Positions 43,199-53,040 are shown, counted from the stretch's first letter. The stretch: DNA of 64,000 bases from Pontibacter diazotrophicus (GCF_003367245.1 NZ_QRGR01000009.1:62001-126000); one strand, 5' to 3'. Numbers and translations: made by a program. The notes: generated by a model not told the origin, from the letters alone.

Positions 43199-45073
43199 AT
43201 GACCGCCGGATTCTCTACACTTGATTATGTAATTTTCGTCGCGTACGCCATCGTCATTCTCTTTATGGGACTATGGGTATCGAGGACAAAAGAAGGTACT
43301 GAAAAAACCGCCCAGGAATACTTTCTGGCGGATAAATCACTCACCTGGTGGGCAGTGGGTGCCTCTCTTATTGCCGCTAACATTTCTGCTGAGCACTTTA
43401 TCGGAACCTCCGGCTCCGGCTATGCCATCGGCCTGGCCATTTCCGCTTATGAGTGGTTAGCAGCCGTTGCGTTGATTATTGTAGCAAAGTATTTCCTGCC
43501 TGTTTTCATCGAAAAGGGCATTTACACCATGCCGCAGTTCCTGAACGAGCGCTTTAATCGTGGCGTGAGTACGGCTTTCGCTGTTTTCTGGCTGCTGGTA
43601 TACGTGTTCGTGAACCTTACTTCTGTAAGTTACCTTGGTGCCCTGGCACTGGAGCAGATCATGGGTATTCCGCTTGTTTACGGCATTATAGGAGTGCTGC
43701 TTTTCTCTGGTATTTACTCTATCTACGGAGGTCTGGAGGCAGTAGCCTGGACAGACGTGGTGCAGGTGGTGGTGCTGATAGGCGGTGGCCTTTTCACTAC
43801 TTACCTGGCACTGGACGCTGTAGGAGACGGAGAGGGTATGTTTGCCGGTCTGGCCAATCTTTATACAGGTGCCCGCGAGCACTTTACCCTTATTGTTCCG
43901 GAAGGGCACATTATGGTGCCAGACGGACAGGGAGGAACAAGAGACGCCTTTAAAGACCTTCCGGGTGTAGCGGTGATTGTGGGGGCCATGTGGGCTACCA
44001 ACCTGGGCTACTGGGGCTTTAACCAGTACATCATCCAGAAAGGTCTTGCTGCCAAAAGCATAAACGAGGCAAAAAGAGGTCTTCTCTTTGCCGGCTACCT
44101 GAAGATTCTGATGCCTTTTATCGTGGTTATTCCGGGTATCGCTGCTTACGTGTTGATCAATGAATATCCTGCTGAACAACTTGCTGCTATTCTTGGCTCG
44201 ACTGTAGAGGAAGTAGGTAGCATCCAGAAATCAGATCAGGCTTATCCGTGGTTACTGAAGAACTTCGTACCATCCGGTATCAGGGGGCTTGCTTTTGCTG
44301 CACTGGCCGCAGCCATCGTTTCTTCGCTGGCTTCTATGGTAAACAGTACCTCTACCATTTTCACGATGGATATTTACCGCCCTTACTTTAAGCCGGATGC
44401 AACAGGCCGCCAGTTAGTAAGAGCAGGACGAATTGTGGCAGTTGTTGCACTCCTGATCGCCATGACCGTGGCTCCTCAGTTAAGCTCCCTTGACCAGGTA
44501 TTCCAGTACATACAGGAGTACACCGGTTACATTTATCCGGGTGTGCTGGTGGTGTTTGGCATGGGACTGTTCTGGACGCAGATTACACCTAATGCTGCTC
44601 TTTGGACAGCGATTGCCACCATTCCGGCTGGTATCCTCTTCAAAATTACAGCTCCTGATATGCCGTTCCTGATGCGCATGGGCTATGTGTTTATCATCCT
44701 CTGCGTTATCGCCTCAGTTATCTCCTTCATGGAGAAGGGCCACAAGGTAAGCGTAGCGCTTCCTGAGCCGGCAAGGCAGCGAAAGATTGCCGGTTACTCT
44801 TACTTCTTCTTAGCACTTGGCGTTATCACGTTAATAGGAACTGCGGTTCTTGCCGGAGAGTACAGCTACATAGGCATAGAGTCTGCTTACTTCCTGGGTG
44901 TTTTCTTCATCATGCTGGGCATTATTCTATACACCAATGCTAAAATGACGGTAGCCGACAAAAAGGCCATTGTTTCGGACCCTGTGCTGTTCAATACAGG
45001 CACACCGTTTAACATAGGCGCAGCCGGTATCATACTCATCATCGGCCTGCTTTACTACTTCTTCTGGTACTAA
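43199..45073 (+). CDS. Sodium/solute symporter (SSS family), probable arabinose transporter
   Basis: Inner-membrane Na+-coupled sugar symporter of 624 residues with 14-15 hydrophobic helices. SSS family marks: LDYVIFVAYAIVILFMGLWV, EYFLADKSLTWWAVGASLIA, ANISAEHFIGTSGSGYAIGL (first Na+ site region), YSIYGGLEAVAWTDVVQVVV and ALAAAIVSSLASMVNSTSTI. It resembles sugar transporters of the vSGLT type. Its place between araD and araA makes L-arabinose the likely substrate, since there is no other pentose carrier in the window. A terminator at 45085-45121 lies between it and araA, so araA may have its own promoter or partial read-through. Confidence 0.92.
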   Translation: MTAGFSTLDYVIFVAYAIVILFMGLWVSRTKEGTEKTAQEYFLADKSLTWWAVGASLIAANISAEHFIGTSGSGYAIGLAISAYEWLAAVALIIVAKYFLPVFIEKGIYTMPQFLNERFNRGVSTAFAVFWLLVYVFVNLTSVSYLGALALEQIMGIPLVYGIIGVLLFSGIYSIYGGLEAVAWTDVVQVVVLIGGGLFTTYLALDAVGDGEGMFAGLANLYTGAREHFTLIVPEGHIMVPDGQGGTRDAFKDLPGVAVIVGAMWATNLGYWGFNQYIIQKGLAAKSINEAKRGLLFAGYLKILMPFIVVIPGIAAYVLINEYPAEQLAAILGSTVEEVGSIQKSDQAYPWLLKNFVPSGIRGLAFAALAAAIVSSLASMVNSTSTIFTMDIYRPYFKPDATGRQLVRAGRIVAVVALLIAMTVAPQLSSLDQVFQYIQEYTGYIYPGVLVVFGMGLFWTQITPNAALWTAIATIPAGILFKITAPDMPFLMRMGYVFIILCVIASVISFMEKGHKVSVALPEPARQRKIAGYSYFFLALGVITLIGTAVLAGEYSYIGIESAYFLGVFFIMLGIILYTNAKMTVADKKAIVSDPVLFNTGTPFNIGAAGIILIIGLLYYFFWY

Positions 45074-45084
45074 GCAGATAACCT

Positions 45085-45121
45085 AAGAAGGCGTTGCACG
45101 TTTCTGTAGCAACGCCTTCTT
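45085..45121 (+). terminator. Terminator or attenuator between the symporter gene and araA
   Basis: AAGAAGGCGTTGC (45085-45097) pairs with GCAACGCCTTCTT (45109-45121) around an 11-base loop, followed by TTTAA. It splits the arabinose cluster. Confidence 0.85.
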
Positions 45122-45161
45122 TTTAACTTCATCAATTATTGTATAAAGCACACTTAATCAT

Positions 45162-46664
45162 ATGATAGATCTTAAAAAATTCGAAATCTGGTTTGTAACA
45201 GGCAGCCAGCATTTATATGGGGAAGAAACCCTGCGCCAGGTAGCAGAACACTCGCAGCAGATTGCTGATGGCTTAGACCAGGCTGGTCAGGTTCCGGTAA
45301 GGGTTGTTTTCAAACCGGTGGTGAAAACCACGGAGGAGATATACAGCATCTGCCAGGATGCGAACGTAGCGGAGAACTGTGTGGGTGTTGTGGCCTGGAT
45401 GCATACCTTCTCTCCTGCCAAAATGTGGATTGGCGGACTGAAGATTCTAAAGAAGCCGCTCCTGCACCTGCATACCCAGTTTAACCGCGACATTCCGTGG
45501 AACTCCATTGACATGGATTTCATGAACCTGAATCAGAGCGCGCATGGCGACCGCGAATTCGGATTTATGGTATCCAGGATGCGCATCAACCGCAAAGTAG
45601 TGGTAGGGCATTGGGAAGAAGATTCCGTGCGGGAGCAGATTAGTGCCTGGAGCCGCGTTGCCTGTGGCTGGCACGACTGGCAGGGTGCTAAGTTTGCCCG
45701 CTTCGGCGACAACATGCGCTATGTGGCTGTAACGGAGGGAGACAAGGTAGAGGCTGAGATGAAGTTTGGCTTCTCTGTGAACACTTACGGCATCGGCGAC
45801 CTTGTAAAGGTAATCAATGAGATTAGCGACCAGTCCGTGGATGCGCTGACGCAGGAGTATGAAGAGCGCTATGCGGTGATGGAATCGCTGCGAAAAGGCG
45901 GAGACCAATACCAGAACCTTAGGGATGCCGCCAGAATCGAAATTGGATTGCGTACGTTCCTGGAGGATGGTAATTTCAAAGGCTTCTCCGACACCTTTGA
46001 GGATCTGCACGGCATGATGCAGCTTCCGGGTATAGCAGCCCAGCGCCTGATGGGCCAGGGCTATGGTTTTGCCGGCGAAGGCGACTGGAAAACGGCCGCG
46101 TTAGTTAGAGCCATGAAAGTAATGGGTAGCGGGCTGGAAGGCGGTAACGCTTTTATGGAAGACTATACTTACCACTTCGACCCGAACAACCAACTGGTGC
46201 TGGGCTCGCACATGCTGGAAATAGATGAGTCTATTGCCAACGGAAAGCCTTCCTGCGAGGTGCATCCGCTGGGCATTGGTGGTAAAGCTGACCCGGTGCG
46301 CCTGGTGTTTAATGTGGCTGGTGGCCCGGCACTGAATGCCTCTATTGTGGATATGGGCAACCGCTTCCGTCTGCTCGTGAACGAAGTAGAGGCCGTAGAG
46401 CCGCAGCACGACCTGCCAAACCTGCCGGTGGCCCGTGTACTCTGGAAACCGTACCCGGACATGAAAACAGGCTGTGCCGCCTGGATACTGGCCGGAGGCG
46501 CGCACCATACCTGCTACAGTCAAAACCTAAGTGTAGAGCAGCTCCAGGACTTTGCTGACATAGCTGGTATAGAGTGTGTGTCAATTGACAAGGAGACACG
46601 CCTGCGCCAGTTGCAAAATGAACTGCGCTGGAGTGAGGTGTACTACCAATTGAACAAGAGTTAA
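45162..46664 (+). CDS. araA: L-arabinose isomerase
   Basis: Isomerises L-arabinose to L-ribulose, the first step of the pathway. 500 residues, the usual AraA length. Strong identity: [96 protein letters not shown] and [20 protein letters not shown] with metal-binding Glu/His residues. It closes the cluster and is followed by the terminator 46678-46719. A separate promoter is likely in the AT-rich gap 45122-45161. Confidence 0.97.
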   Translation: MIDLKKFEIWFVTGSQHLYGEETLRQVAEHSQQIADGLDQAGQVPVRVVFKPVVKTTEEIYSICQDANVAENCVGVVAWMHTFSPAKMWIGGLKILKKPLLHLHTQFNRDIPWNSIDMDFMNLNQSAHGDREFGFMVSRMRINRKVVVGHWEEDSVREQISAWSRVACGWHDWQGAKFARFGDNMRYVAVTEGDKVEAEMKFGFSVNTYGIGDLVKVINEISDQSVDALTQEYEERYAVMESLRKGGDQYQNLRDAARIEIGLRTFLEDGNFKGFSDTFEDLHGMMQLPGIAAQRLMGQGYGFAGEGDWKTAALVRAMKVMGSGLEGGNAFMEDYTYHFDPNNQLVLGSHMLEIDESIANGKPSCEVHPLGIGGKADPVRLVFNVAGGPALNASIVDMGNRFRLLVNEVEAVEPQHDLPNLPVARVLWKPYPDMKTGCAAWILAGGAHHTCYSQNLSVEQLQDFADIAGIECVSIDKETRLRQLQNELRWSEVYYQLNKS

Positions 46665-46677
46665 AAACTTACCTCTG

Positions 46678-46719
46678 AAAATAGAAAAAGCAGGCACAAC
46701 AGCCTGCTTTTTCTATTTT
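46678..46719. terminator. Terminator after araA
   Basis: AAAATAGAAAAAGCAGGC (46678-46695) pairs perfectly with 46702-46719. A-tracts on one side and T-tracts on the other let it work in both directions, also for the convergent HAD gene ending at 46801. Confidence 0.88.
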
Positions 46720-46800
46720 ATACCTTTCATCACAAGTACAGGAAGCGAATCTGAAGATGCGTCACCTACTGTATGCCACCGGATGGATTTCGGCGACAGG

Positions 46801-47493
46801 TCATTTTTGGGGTGCTTCAGTATGCTTCTGGAAGAAATTTTTGGTTAGCGCATCCTCATAGTCCTTGATATAACCAATCACATTATCGTACTGCTCAAAG
46901 TCTTCTTTGGGATGGGCCGTGGTGATAACAATACATTTCATTCCTGCATTCTGCGCTGCCTCCACTCCTTTTGGGGCATCCTCAAACACGATACAATCTG
47001 CCGGATCAAACTGCAGTTTCTCAGCGGCAATCAGGAATGTCTCCGGGTCTGGCTTACTATTTTCCACATCATCCGCGCTAACAAGGGCATCAAAATACTG
47101 CCGGATGTCCAGGTTATCCACAATAAAATCAATGTTATCGGCAATGGCGGCTGATGCAATCGCCATTTTGACGTTATGTGCAGCGGCCTCTGCTAAGAAA
47201 CTGTGCAAGCCGTTAATCAGCTTCAGGTGCGGTTTGTAAGCCTCCTGGTAATATTTTTCTTTTTTTACAGATAACTTATCCGCTTTTTCGTCTGAGAAAT
47301 GGTCTTCGCCAAAAATACGATTTAGCACTTCACGGTTCTTCCCATACATCTGCACTTTCACCTCATCCCAGGTTAAATCAGCGCCTAAATCTTTTGTCAG
47401 TATCTGATGCCAGGCTTCGGCATGGTAGTGCATATCATCAATTATAGTTCCGTTTAAATCAAACAGAAAAGCTTTCGTATTTTCCTTCATCAT
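46801..47493 (-). CDS. HAD-superfamily hydrolase, beta-phosphoglucomutase-like
   Basis: 230-residue HAD protein with an alpha-helical cap between motifs I and II. Motif I is FLFDLNGTIIDDMHYHAEAW: the nucleophile Asp is there but the usual second Asp of DxD is Asn. Motif II is MAIASAA (Ser), motif III the Lys in SKPDPETFLIAAEKL and motif IV IVFEDAPKGVEAAQNAGMKC. The overall layout fits the beta-phosphoglucomutase/sugar-phosphatase group. It converges on the arabinose operon and has no partner gene. Phosphatase or mutase action on a sugar phosphate is likely; the substrate is unknown. The start could be either of the two first Met codons. Confidence 0.85.
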   Translation of the reverse strand: MMKENTKAFLFDLNGTIIDDMHYHAEAWHQILTKDLGADLTWDEVKVQMYGKNREVLNRIFGEDHFSDEKADKLSVKKEKYYQEAYKPHLKLINGLHSFLAEAAAHNVKMAIASAAIADNIDFIVDNLDIRQYFDALVSADDVENSKPDPETFLIAAEKLQFDPADCIVFEDAPKGVEAAQNAGMKCIVITTAHPKEDFEQYDNVIGYIKDYEDALTKNFFQKHTEAPQK

Positions 47494-47899
47494 GTTTTTA
47501 TTTTACCTCTATTTCCATCGTATACTGTTTCCTTTACAAAATCATAACAATCAAGTAACATTTAGAGTAAAGGGTGCAGAAGCATCTCGTAGCAGGATTG
47601 CACGAATATTAGAGCATTATTATATTTAATTGTTCGGAAATAACAATCTACTTTAACAATACACGACAAACCATTTACTGAACGCAACAGTGATAGGTTT
47701 CTTTGTGCCAAATGATTTGTGGGTTATTTTTAAACACTCAGCAGCAAATACATTATAATTTAAAAATACTTCAATTAAAACAGTAATAAAACTAGTGCAG
47801 GCTAGTGTGTAGTACATCAATACGGTGTCATTCGGGAATCACCATTTTAAGACTCCGGTGACTTCTAAAGCTTAATTTTATATTATCATAAGATACTAT
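47494..47899. other. 406-bp AT-rich gap
   Basis: Divergent gap between the HAD gene and the membrane protein gene. No gene, RNA or clear hairpin seen. The base composition is markedly more AT-rich than the surrounding operons and continues into the following gene. Confidence 0.4.
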
Positions 47900-48700
47900 A
47901 TGGAGAATATGGGAAAAAATTTTGCAATCAATCTAAATGTTAACATCTCTTTTGTTACTCGCTTTTTAGGTGCACTGATAGGGCTGTGCATTTTCATGGC
48001 TTTCGTTAGAGGCTTTTATATTTATACAACCGGCAATAACACTGAAGATAGTTTGCTGATGAAATTCAATATGGATTTCGAACAGACTCTACCGACCTAT
48101 GTTTCCACTATTAATTTGTTTATAGCATCCGCTTTGTTAGCATTGGTAAGCAAGTTTAAAAGAAGCATTCAGGATAAATACTGGCTGCACTGGAGTATTT
48201 TGTCGTTTGGTTTTTTATTTCTCTCGATTGATGAAAGTATAAGCCTTCATGAACTTCTGGTAGACAGTGTTATACTAGATTTATTTAATATTTCAGAACA
48301 ATTCCACATAGGTTCGAGCATTCTGATACTAAGCTGTGCCGTTATAAGCATCTTGTTTTTTTCAAAGTTTGTACTTCACCTTCCAAACAAGACAAAAGTA
48401 CGCTTTATCATTTCGGGAGTAATCTTTGTGTTTGGAGCAGCAGGTATGGAGGCAATAGGAGGTTATATTTTATCTGATGGGTATCAAAAGGTAGCTTATA
48501 ATATAGGTGTTATCATCGAAGAATCTCTGGAAATGACTGGTGTTCTTCTCTTCATACGGGCCGTGCTATATTATATAAAAGAAAACCTTCTGGAAATTAC
48601 CCCGCTATTTAGTAAGGCATCCGAGATACCAACAGAAATACCCCATAGCAATAAAACGAGAGTAGCAGTGCAGGAAGAACAATTAGTTCAAGGCAGTTAG
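47900..48700 (+). CDS. Multi-spanning membrane protein with buried acidic/His motifs
   Basis: 266-residue protein I cannot assign to a named family. About six membrane helices are predicted (roughly residues 18-41, 69-88, 96-111, 140-160, 169-191 and 200-226). Two motifs stand out at helix ends: LSIDESISLHELL (Asp111, Glu112, His117, Glu118) and VIIEESLEMTG (Glu207, Glu208, Glu211), plus Glu184. Spaced Glu and His residues like these could bind metal, as in membrane diiron or hydrolase folds (inferred only). The gene is AT-rich with codon use unlike its neighbours, and stands alone between a HAD enzyme and a metallo-hydrolase, suggesting acquisition by transfer. The start could also be the Met at codon 4. 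Confidence 0.78.
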   Translation: MENMGKNFAINLNVNISFVTRFLGALIGLCIFMAFVRGFYIYTTGNNTEDSLLMKFNMDFEQTLPTYVSTINLFIASALLALVSKFKRSIQDKYWLHWSILSFGFLFLSIDESISLHELLVDSVILDLFNISEQFHIGSSILILSCAVISILFFSKFVLHLPNKTKVRFIISGVIFVFGAAGMEAIGGYILSDGYQKVAYNIGVIIEESLEMTGVLLFIRAVLYYIKENLLEITPLFSKASEIPTEIPHSNKTRVAVQEEQLVQGS

Positions 48701-48789
48701 AGCATATTATTCAGCCGCCCCCTGGTATTCACTAAAGCTTTTCTGAAATACAATAGCAATAAAGTAATTCAACGCCTCTGCTCCTGTGT

Positions 48790-49629
48790 TTAGACCAGCA
48801 AGTCATCAAATAAGCTGGTTTGTTTGCCATGGCTCACTACGGCTTTTGCAGGAGCACCCTCAGCGTATATAATATTGTAAACCGGTGTTTCCTCAAAGCG
48901 CGATGCCACGATAACCTCAGTTCCATCGGCGTGTGTGGTAAACAGTTCCTTTACCAGGTTAGGGCAGTTGTTGTCTTTTGACAGGTGAGAGAGCAGCACA
49001 TGGCTCATAAAAGAAGGTTTGTAGGCAGCAAACAACGTTAGGGCCTGCCTGTTGGAAAGATGCCCTCTCCCGCCCCTGATGCGGTTCTTCAAGTAGTAGG
49101 GGTAATGCCCCCGGTCCAGCAGCTCGTCATCATAGTTGGCTTCCAGAAAGGCCGCATGGCACTGCCCGAAATGAGAAATGAGCTGATCGCAGGGTGCCCC
49201 AATATCCGTAAATACGCCAATCTTTATACCCTGGCAATCCACCACAAAACTGTGCGGGTCTGCGGCGTCGTGGTATTTAGGGAAAGCTGTAACAGAGATT
49301 TTACCTATCTGCACCGGCTCGTGTGCCTGAAAATACTGTATAGAAACTCCACTGAAATCAAGCCTGCACCCTTGCAGTGTACCGGGGGTGATGTAAACCG
49401 GCAGCTGGTATTTCTTCGCCATCACCGGAATGCCTTTGATGTGATCGGAGTGCTCGTGCGAAACGAATATTGCCTTCACTTTACTCATAGACAGCCCCAG
49501 GCGCTTCATCCGCTTTTCTGTTTCGCGGCAGGAAATTCCCGCATCCACTAAAATAGCCTCTCTCCCGTTCCCGATATAATAGCAGTTCCCGTTGCTCCCG
49601 GAATTCAATGATGTGATAGACAATTGCAT
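48790..49629 (-). CDS. MBL-fold metallo-hydrolase (YycJ/WalJ-like)
   Basis: 279-residue metallo-beta-lactamase-fold hydrolase starting MQLSITSLNSGSNGNCYYIG at 49629; the frame extends 7 codons further but that part is not family-like. Metal ligands are visible in IFVSHEHSDHIKGI (HxHxDH), a later DIGAP and HVLLSHLSKDNNCP (His, Asp). The SLNSGSNGNCYYI start is typical of the YycJ group, cytosolic proteins linked to DNA or cell-wall processes. No signal peptide. The gene is monocistronic as far as can be seen. Confidence 0.9.
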   Translation of the reverse strand: MQLSITSLNSGSNGNCYYIGNGREAILVDAGISCRETEKRMKRLGLSMSKVKAIFVSHEHSDHIKGIPVMAKKYQLPVYITPGTLQGCRLDFSGVSIQYFQAHEPVQIGKISVTAFPKYHDAADPHSFVVDCQGIKIGVFTDIGAPCDQLISHFGQCHAAFLEANYDDELLDRGHYPYYLKNRIRGGRGHLSNRQALTLFAAYKPSFMSHVLLSHLSKDNNCPNLVKELFTTHADGTEVIVASRFEETPVYNIIYAEGAPAKAVVSHGKQTSLFDDLLV

Positions 49630-49752
49630 AAGGCTACAAAGTAACCACAATTCAGCCTGTTATTCAACCTGCTGCAGCGCTTATTATCAGTAGATTATTT
49701 TTTTATGCGCTTCATTCGTTCCACGGGAAAATCTTAGGAAACTGTCACCAGT

Positions 49753-50607
49753 TTAAACATGATAGTTAAAAAGGATTATTTCCGACCTTGCATCAAAGCG
49801 CAAAGGAATAGTAGACGTACCAAAGCCTTTTGATACATAGAGGTAAGGCGCGCTGGCGTTATACCAGCCATTTACATAGTCACCAGACATGCCGGGTAAC
49901 ACCGGCACATACCCCGGTAGCCTTATCTGTCCGCCGTGTGTATGCCCTGCAAAGATATAGCGGATATTCAGCTGCTCAGAAACGCTGCGTTCCTTATTTA
50001 TCTCCGCCATCTTCTCTTTAACCGCTTCCTGCTGGAGCGGACTATGAATAAGCAGCAAGTGATGCTCTTCACGTCCTATATCTTTCACGGCAGCTTTAAA
50101 ATGGCTTTTCCCTTCAATAAAATCGTCTAAACCCGTCACCATGATACGGGTGTTTTGGATAGTGTATGCTTTTGATTCGTTTACCAGTAAATCAACCTGA
50201 TGCTTTTCGTAGGCTGCCTTTACATGCTGCAGGCTCCTGTCCGCCTTGTAGTCGTTGTTCCCGGGAATAGCCACTTTCTTTATATGCCGATGGAGCAGAC
50301 CTAAAAATTCATCCATAGCCTCCACCTTACCGGTGGAGTCAAGCATGTCGCCCGTAATTAGAATAAGGTCTGGCTGGAGTTTGTTTACCTTTACCGCCAA
50401 CCTGTGATACTGAGGAAGTAAAATTTGCCTGATGTGCAAATCCGTCAGCAGGACAAGCTTTAGCTTTTTACTGCTCCTCTTATTCCCGATATCAAACACC
50501 TTCACTTTAAAAAAGTACTTCTCCAGGATGATAGCGTCCAGTAGCAGCAAGCCAGTTGTACCCGCTGCCAAGGTCCCCAAAATCCATTTTATATTTTTCC
50601 GAGCCAT
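49753..50607 (-). CDS. Metallophosphoesterase (calcineurin-like, YkuE/YaeI type)
   Basis: 284 residues with an N-terminal membrane anchor (WILGTLAAGTTGLLLLDAII, about 9-28). Dimetal motifs: LVLLTDLHIRQ (Asp-x-His), LILITGDMLDSTG (Gly-Asp), IPGNNDY, LLIHSPLQQ and FAGHTHGGQIRLPG (Gly-His-x-His). The family motif GNHD/E appears here as GNND, so the usual general-acid His is replaced by Asn. Members of this group can act on lipids such as UDP-diacylglucosamine or on other phosphodiesters; the substrate here is unknown. Its active domain probably faces the periplasm or cytosol beside the inner membrane. Confidence 0.88.
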   Translation of the reverse strand: MARKNIKWILGTLAAGTTGLLLLDAIILEKYFFKVKVFDIGNKRSSKKLKLVLLTDLHIRQILLPQYHRLAVKVNKLQPDLILITGDMLDSTGKVEAMDEFLGLLHRHIKKVAIPGNNDYKADRSLQHVKAAYEKHQVDLLVNESKAYTIQNTRIMVTGLDDFIEGKSHFKAAVKDIGREEHHLLLIHSPLQQEAVKEKMAEINKERSVSEQLNIRYIFAGHTHGGQIRLPGYVPVLPGMSGDYVNGWYNASAPYLYVSKGFGTSTIPLRFDARSEIILFNYHV

Positions 50608-51058
50608 GTATACCTATTGGTTATCGAAACTTATACTTCTTGGCTAAGCAACATGTTCCCTCCATACATGTTGAGTAGCCAAGAAGCAAGAGTTTATGAG
50701 AAGCAAAAGCAGTGAAAATTTATTTACAGTATAGCTTTTTCAGCAGCTGAGGAACGGGGCTCATACTGACCCGGTGATATAGCTTCACCTAAGGAATATG
50801 TAGAGAAAATTGCTTGTCGATTCCAAAGAATAAAGAATATTCAACTTTTTATATAAACATACGTAAAACCCTTACACCCTAGACCTTAACGATAGTGAGT
50901 TGAATTTTCAGCCCTCAGGCTCTCCTCCTTCCGAGCTAGGTTCAAACAGCTTACCGCTTCTAGTAATACAAATTAATGTTTTCATAATAGCATACATTTT
51001 TTAGTTTAAAGTAGCTTTTTGACCTTTATCTTATTGGCACTAAAAGTAAATCGCTGTC
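50608..51058. other. 451-bp gap without a gene
   Basis: Between divergent genes. I see only AT-rich promoter-like sequence and a weak hairpin near 50641-50690, where AGAAGCAAG-type words recur. No RNA gene recognised. Confidence 0.35.
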
Positions 51059-51310
51059 ATGGACCTAAATGACTTTCAAATCCTGACCTCAGACGTAAGA
51101 GCAGAAGCAGTCTGGGTATATGGCTCTTTCCTGGCAATCCGGTCAGAGGCAGACCATTATGTTGCGCTATACCACATGGGAAGCTTCTTTGTTGAAGTAT
51201 GGTATAGTCCTGTAGCCGGTGAAATAGCCCATACCAATGGTTTTAGCAGTGCGGCTTTTTTGGACCCTTACCTGCAGATGATAGATATTTCAGAGGCTGT
51301 GGTGGCCTGA
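51059..51310 (+). CDS. Small hypothetical protein
   Basis: 83-residue protein with no recognised domain. Composition is balanced and codon use looks genuine: MDLNDFQILTSDVRAEAVWV, YVALYHMGSFFVEVWYSPVA, FLDPYLQMIDISEAVVA. The pattern of short strands with aromatic residues suggests a small alpha/beta fold. No signal peptide or membrane segment. It stands alone. A lineage-specific cytosolic protein is the likely class. Confidence 0.6.
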   Translation: MDLNDFQILTSDVRAEAVWVYGSFLAIRSEADHYVALYHMGSFFVEVWYSPVAGEIAHTNGFSSAAFLDPYLQMIDISEAVVA

Positions 51311-51561
51311 ATCCTTCCTCTTCCCGCCATAACCTTTCTTCCTTTCAGCATAAGCGCCACGCTTCCTGCAGTTTCAGCAATGCCCGCGCACTTTCACGCC
51401 ATTGCCATACGCACATAAAAACCAGCAACCACGAGGCAGGACTAGCGCCTGCTTTACCCACACATACCCCGTACATATAAAAGATTTGTGTTGCTGCTGC
51501 GTTAACCAGGCATCTTTATTAACTTGTCGTAAAATAGAGCCATTTAAAAACCTGTGGCCCG

Positions 51562-53040
51562 ATGCAAAGACTTCAAATTTTCTTACTCCTGTTCATGACA
51601 CTTTTCGAAGCGCAGTGCCAGACAATGTCCAGTGCTGAAGTAGCGCAGCAAGCTTTCAAACAGCATTCCACTTACAAAGAACCCGCTATACAGAACCGGC
51701 GGTTTAAGCACCAGGATATTGTGCCGCTTCTGGAGCAACTGAAGCAGCACCCGCTGTTTGAGGTGCAGACAGTTGGCAAATCAGTGGAACAGCGTGATCT
51801 GTACCTGGTGAAAGCCGGCACAGGAAAAACCAAGGTTATGCTCTGGTCCCAGATGCACGGTGATGAGTCCACCGCTACCATGGCGCTGTTCGATCTTTTC
51901 AATTTTCTGCAGCAGTCCGACCAACTAGACCCAATCCGGCAGCAGATTCTGCAGAATATGACACTTTACATCGTGCCTATGCTGAACCCGGACGGGGCAG
52001 AGCAGTTTAAGCGCCGAAACGCACTGCAACTGGATCTGAACCGGGATGCACTGCGCTTACAGAGTCCGGAAGCGCAGTTGCTCAAAAGCCTGCGCGACAG
52101 CCTGAACCCGGAGTTCGGGTTTAACCTGCACGACCAGAGCCGCCACTACACGGTTGGCACCACCTCCAAACCCGCTACCATTTCGTTTCTGGCTCCCGCT
52201 TTTGACCATGCCCAAACTGTAAACACCGTACGCGATCGGGCCATGCGCACCATTGTGGGCATGAACGAAGCGCTGCAGCAACTGATTCCGGAGCAGGTGG
52301 CCAAGTACTCTGATGAGCACGAGCCACGGGCCTTCGGTGATAATATCCAGAAATGGGGAACCAGTGTTATCCTGATAGAATCCGGCGGGTATCAGGACGA
52401 CCCGGAAAAACAGCTCATTCGCCAGCTCAATTTTGCTTCTATCGTTTCCGCGCTGCACCTGATCGCGGAAAACGGCTATACCAACTATGCCTTAGAAGAT
52501 TATTATAAGATACCGGAAAACGAGCGCTACCTGTACGACGTGGTGGTGCGGAATGTGCGCTATGGAGACAATGACAGGAACATTCTCCTGGACTTCGGGA
52601 TCATCCGCGATGAGGTGCCTTCTCCTAACGACAAAGGCTTCTACCACCGCAGCAGTGTGCAGGAAATCGGGGATATGAGCGTTTTCTACGGCTATGAAGA
52701 ACTAAATGGAGAGGGCTTGACGCTGGTGCCGGGAAAGGTATACAGCAAACACTTCAAAAGCATTGCAGCCCTGACACCGGAGCGTAGCCGGGAATTGCTG
52801 GCAGAAGGTTATACCACTGTCCGGATAGAGAAGCTTTCTTCCCCCAATATTACTCCTTCTGACTTACCACTGAATGTAACAACCCTGAACAGCAAGCTCA
52901 ACCATACACTTCGCCTGGAAGGCGGTGCTAATTTTGTACTAAAAGGTGCAGATGGAAAAGTAAAATATGCTATTGTGAATGGCTTTGTATATAACCTGCA
53001 AGGTGATAAACCCGCTCTCTTCCATGGCCTGGTGCTATAA
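51562..53040 (+). CDS. M14-family zinc carboxypeptidase
   Basis: 492-residue secreted peptidase. A signal peptide of about 19 residues ends EAQCQ. The M14 zinc site is QMHGDESTATMALFDLFNFL (His-x-x-Glu) with the distal His in GFNLHDQSR. Supporting motifs: LNPDGAEQFKRRNALQLDLN (substrate Arg/Asn region) and VILIESGGYQDDPEK, which holds the likely catalytic Glu. A C-terminal beta-rich domain of about 150 residues follows. It cleaves C-terminal amino acids from peptides, probably in the periplasm. Ends at terminator 53110-53147. Confidence 0.91.
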   Translation: MQRLQIFLLLFMTLFEAQCQTMSSAEVAQQAFKQHSTYKEPAIQNRRFKHQDIVPLLEQLKQHPLFEVQTVGKSVEQRDLYLVKAGTGKTKVMLWSQMHGDESTATMALFDLFNFLQQSDQLDPIRQQILQNMTLYIVPMLNPDGAEQFKRRNALQLDLNRDALRLQSPEAQLLKSLRDSLNPEFGFNLHDQSRHYTVGTTSKPATISFLAPAFDHAQTVNTVRDRAMRTIVGMNEALQQLIPEQVAKYSDEHEPRAFGDNIQKWGTSVILIESGGYQDDPEKQLIRQLNFASIVSALHLIAENGYTNYALEDYYKIPENERYLYDVVVRNVRYGDNDRNILLDFGIIRDEVPSPNDKGFYHRSSVQEIGDMSVFYGYEELNGEGLTLVPGKVYSKHFKSIAALTPERSRELLAEGYTTVRIEKLSSPNITPSDLPLNVTTLNSKLNHTLRLEGGANFVLKGADGKVKYAIVNGFVYNLQGDKPALFHGLVL

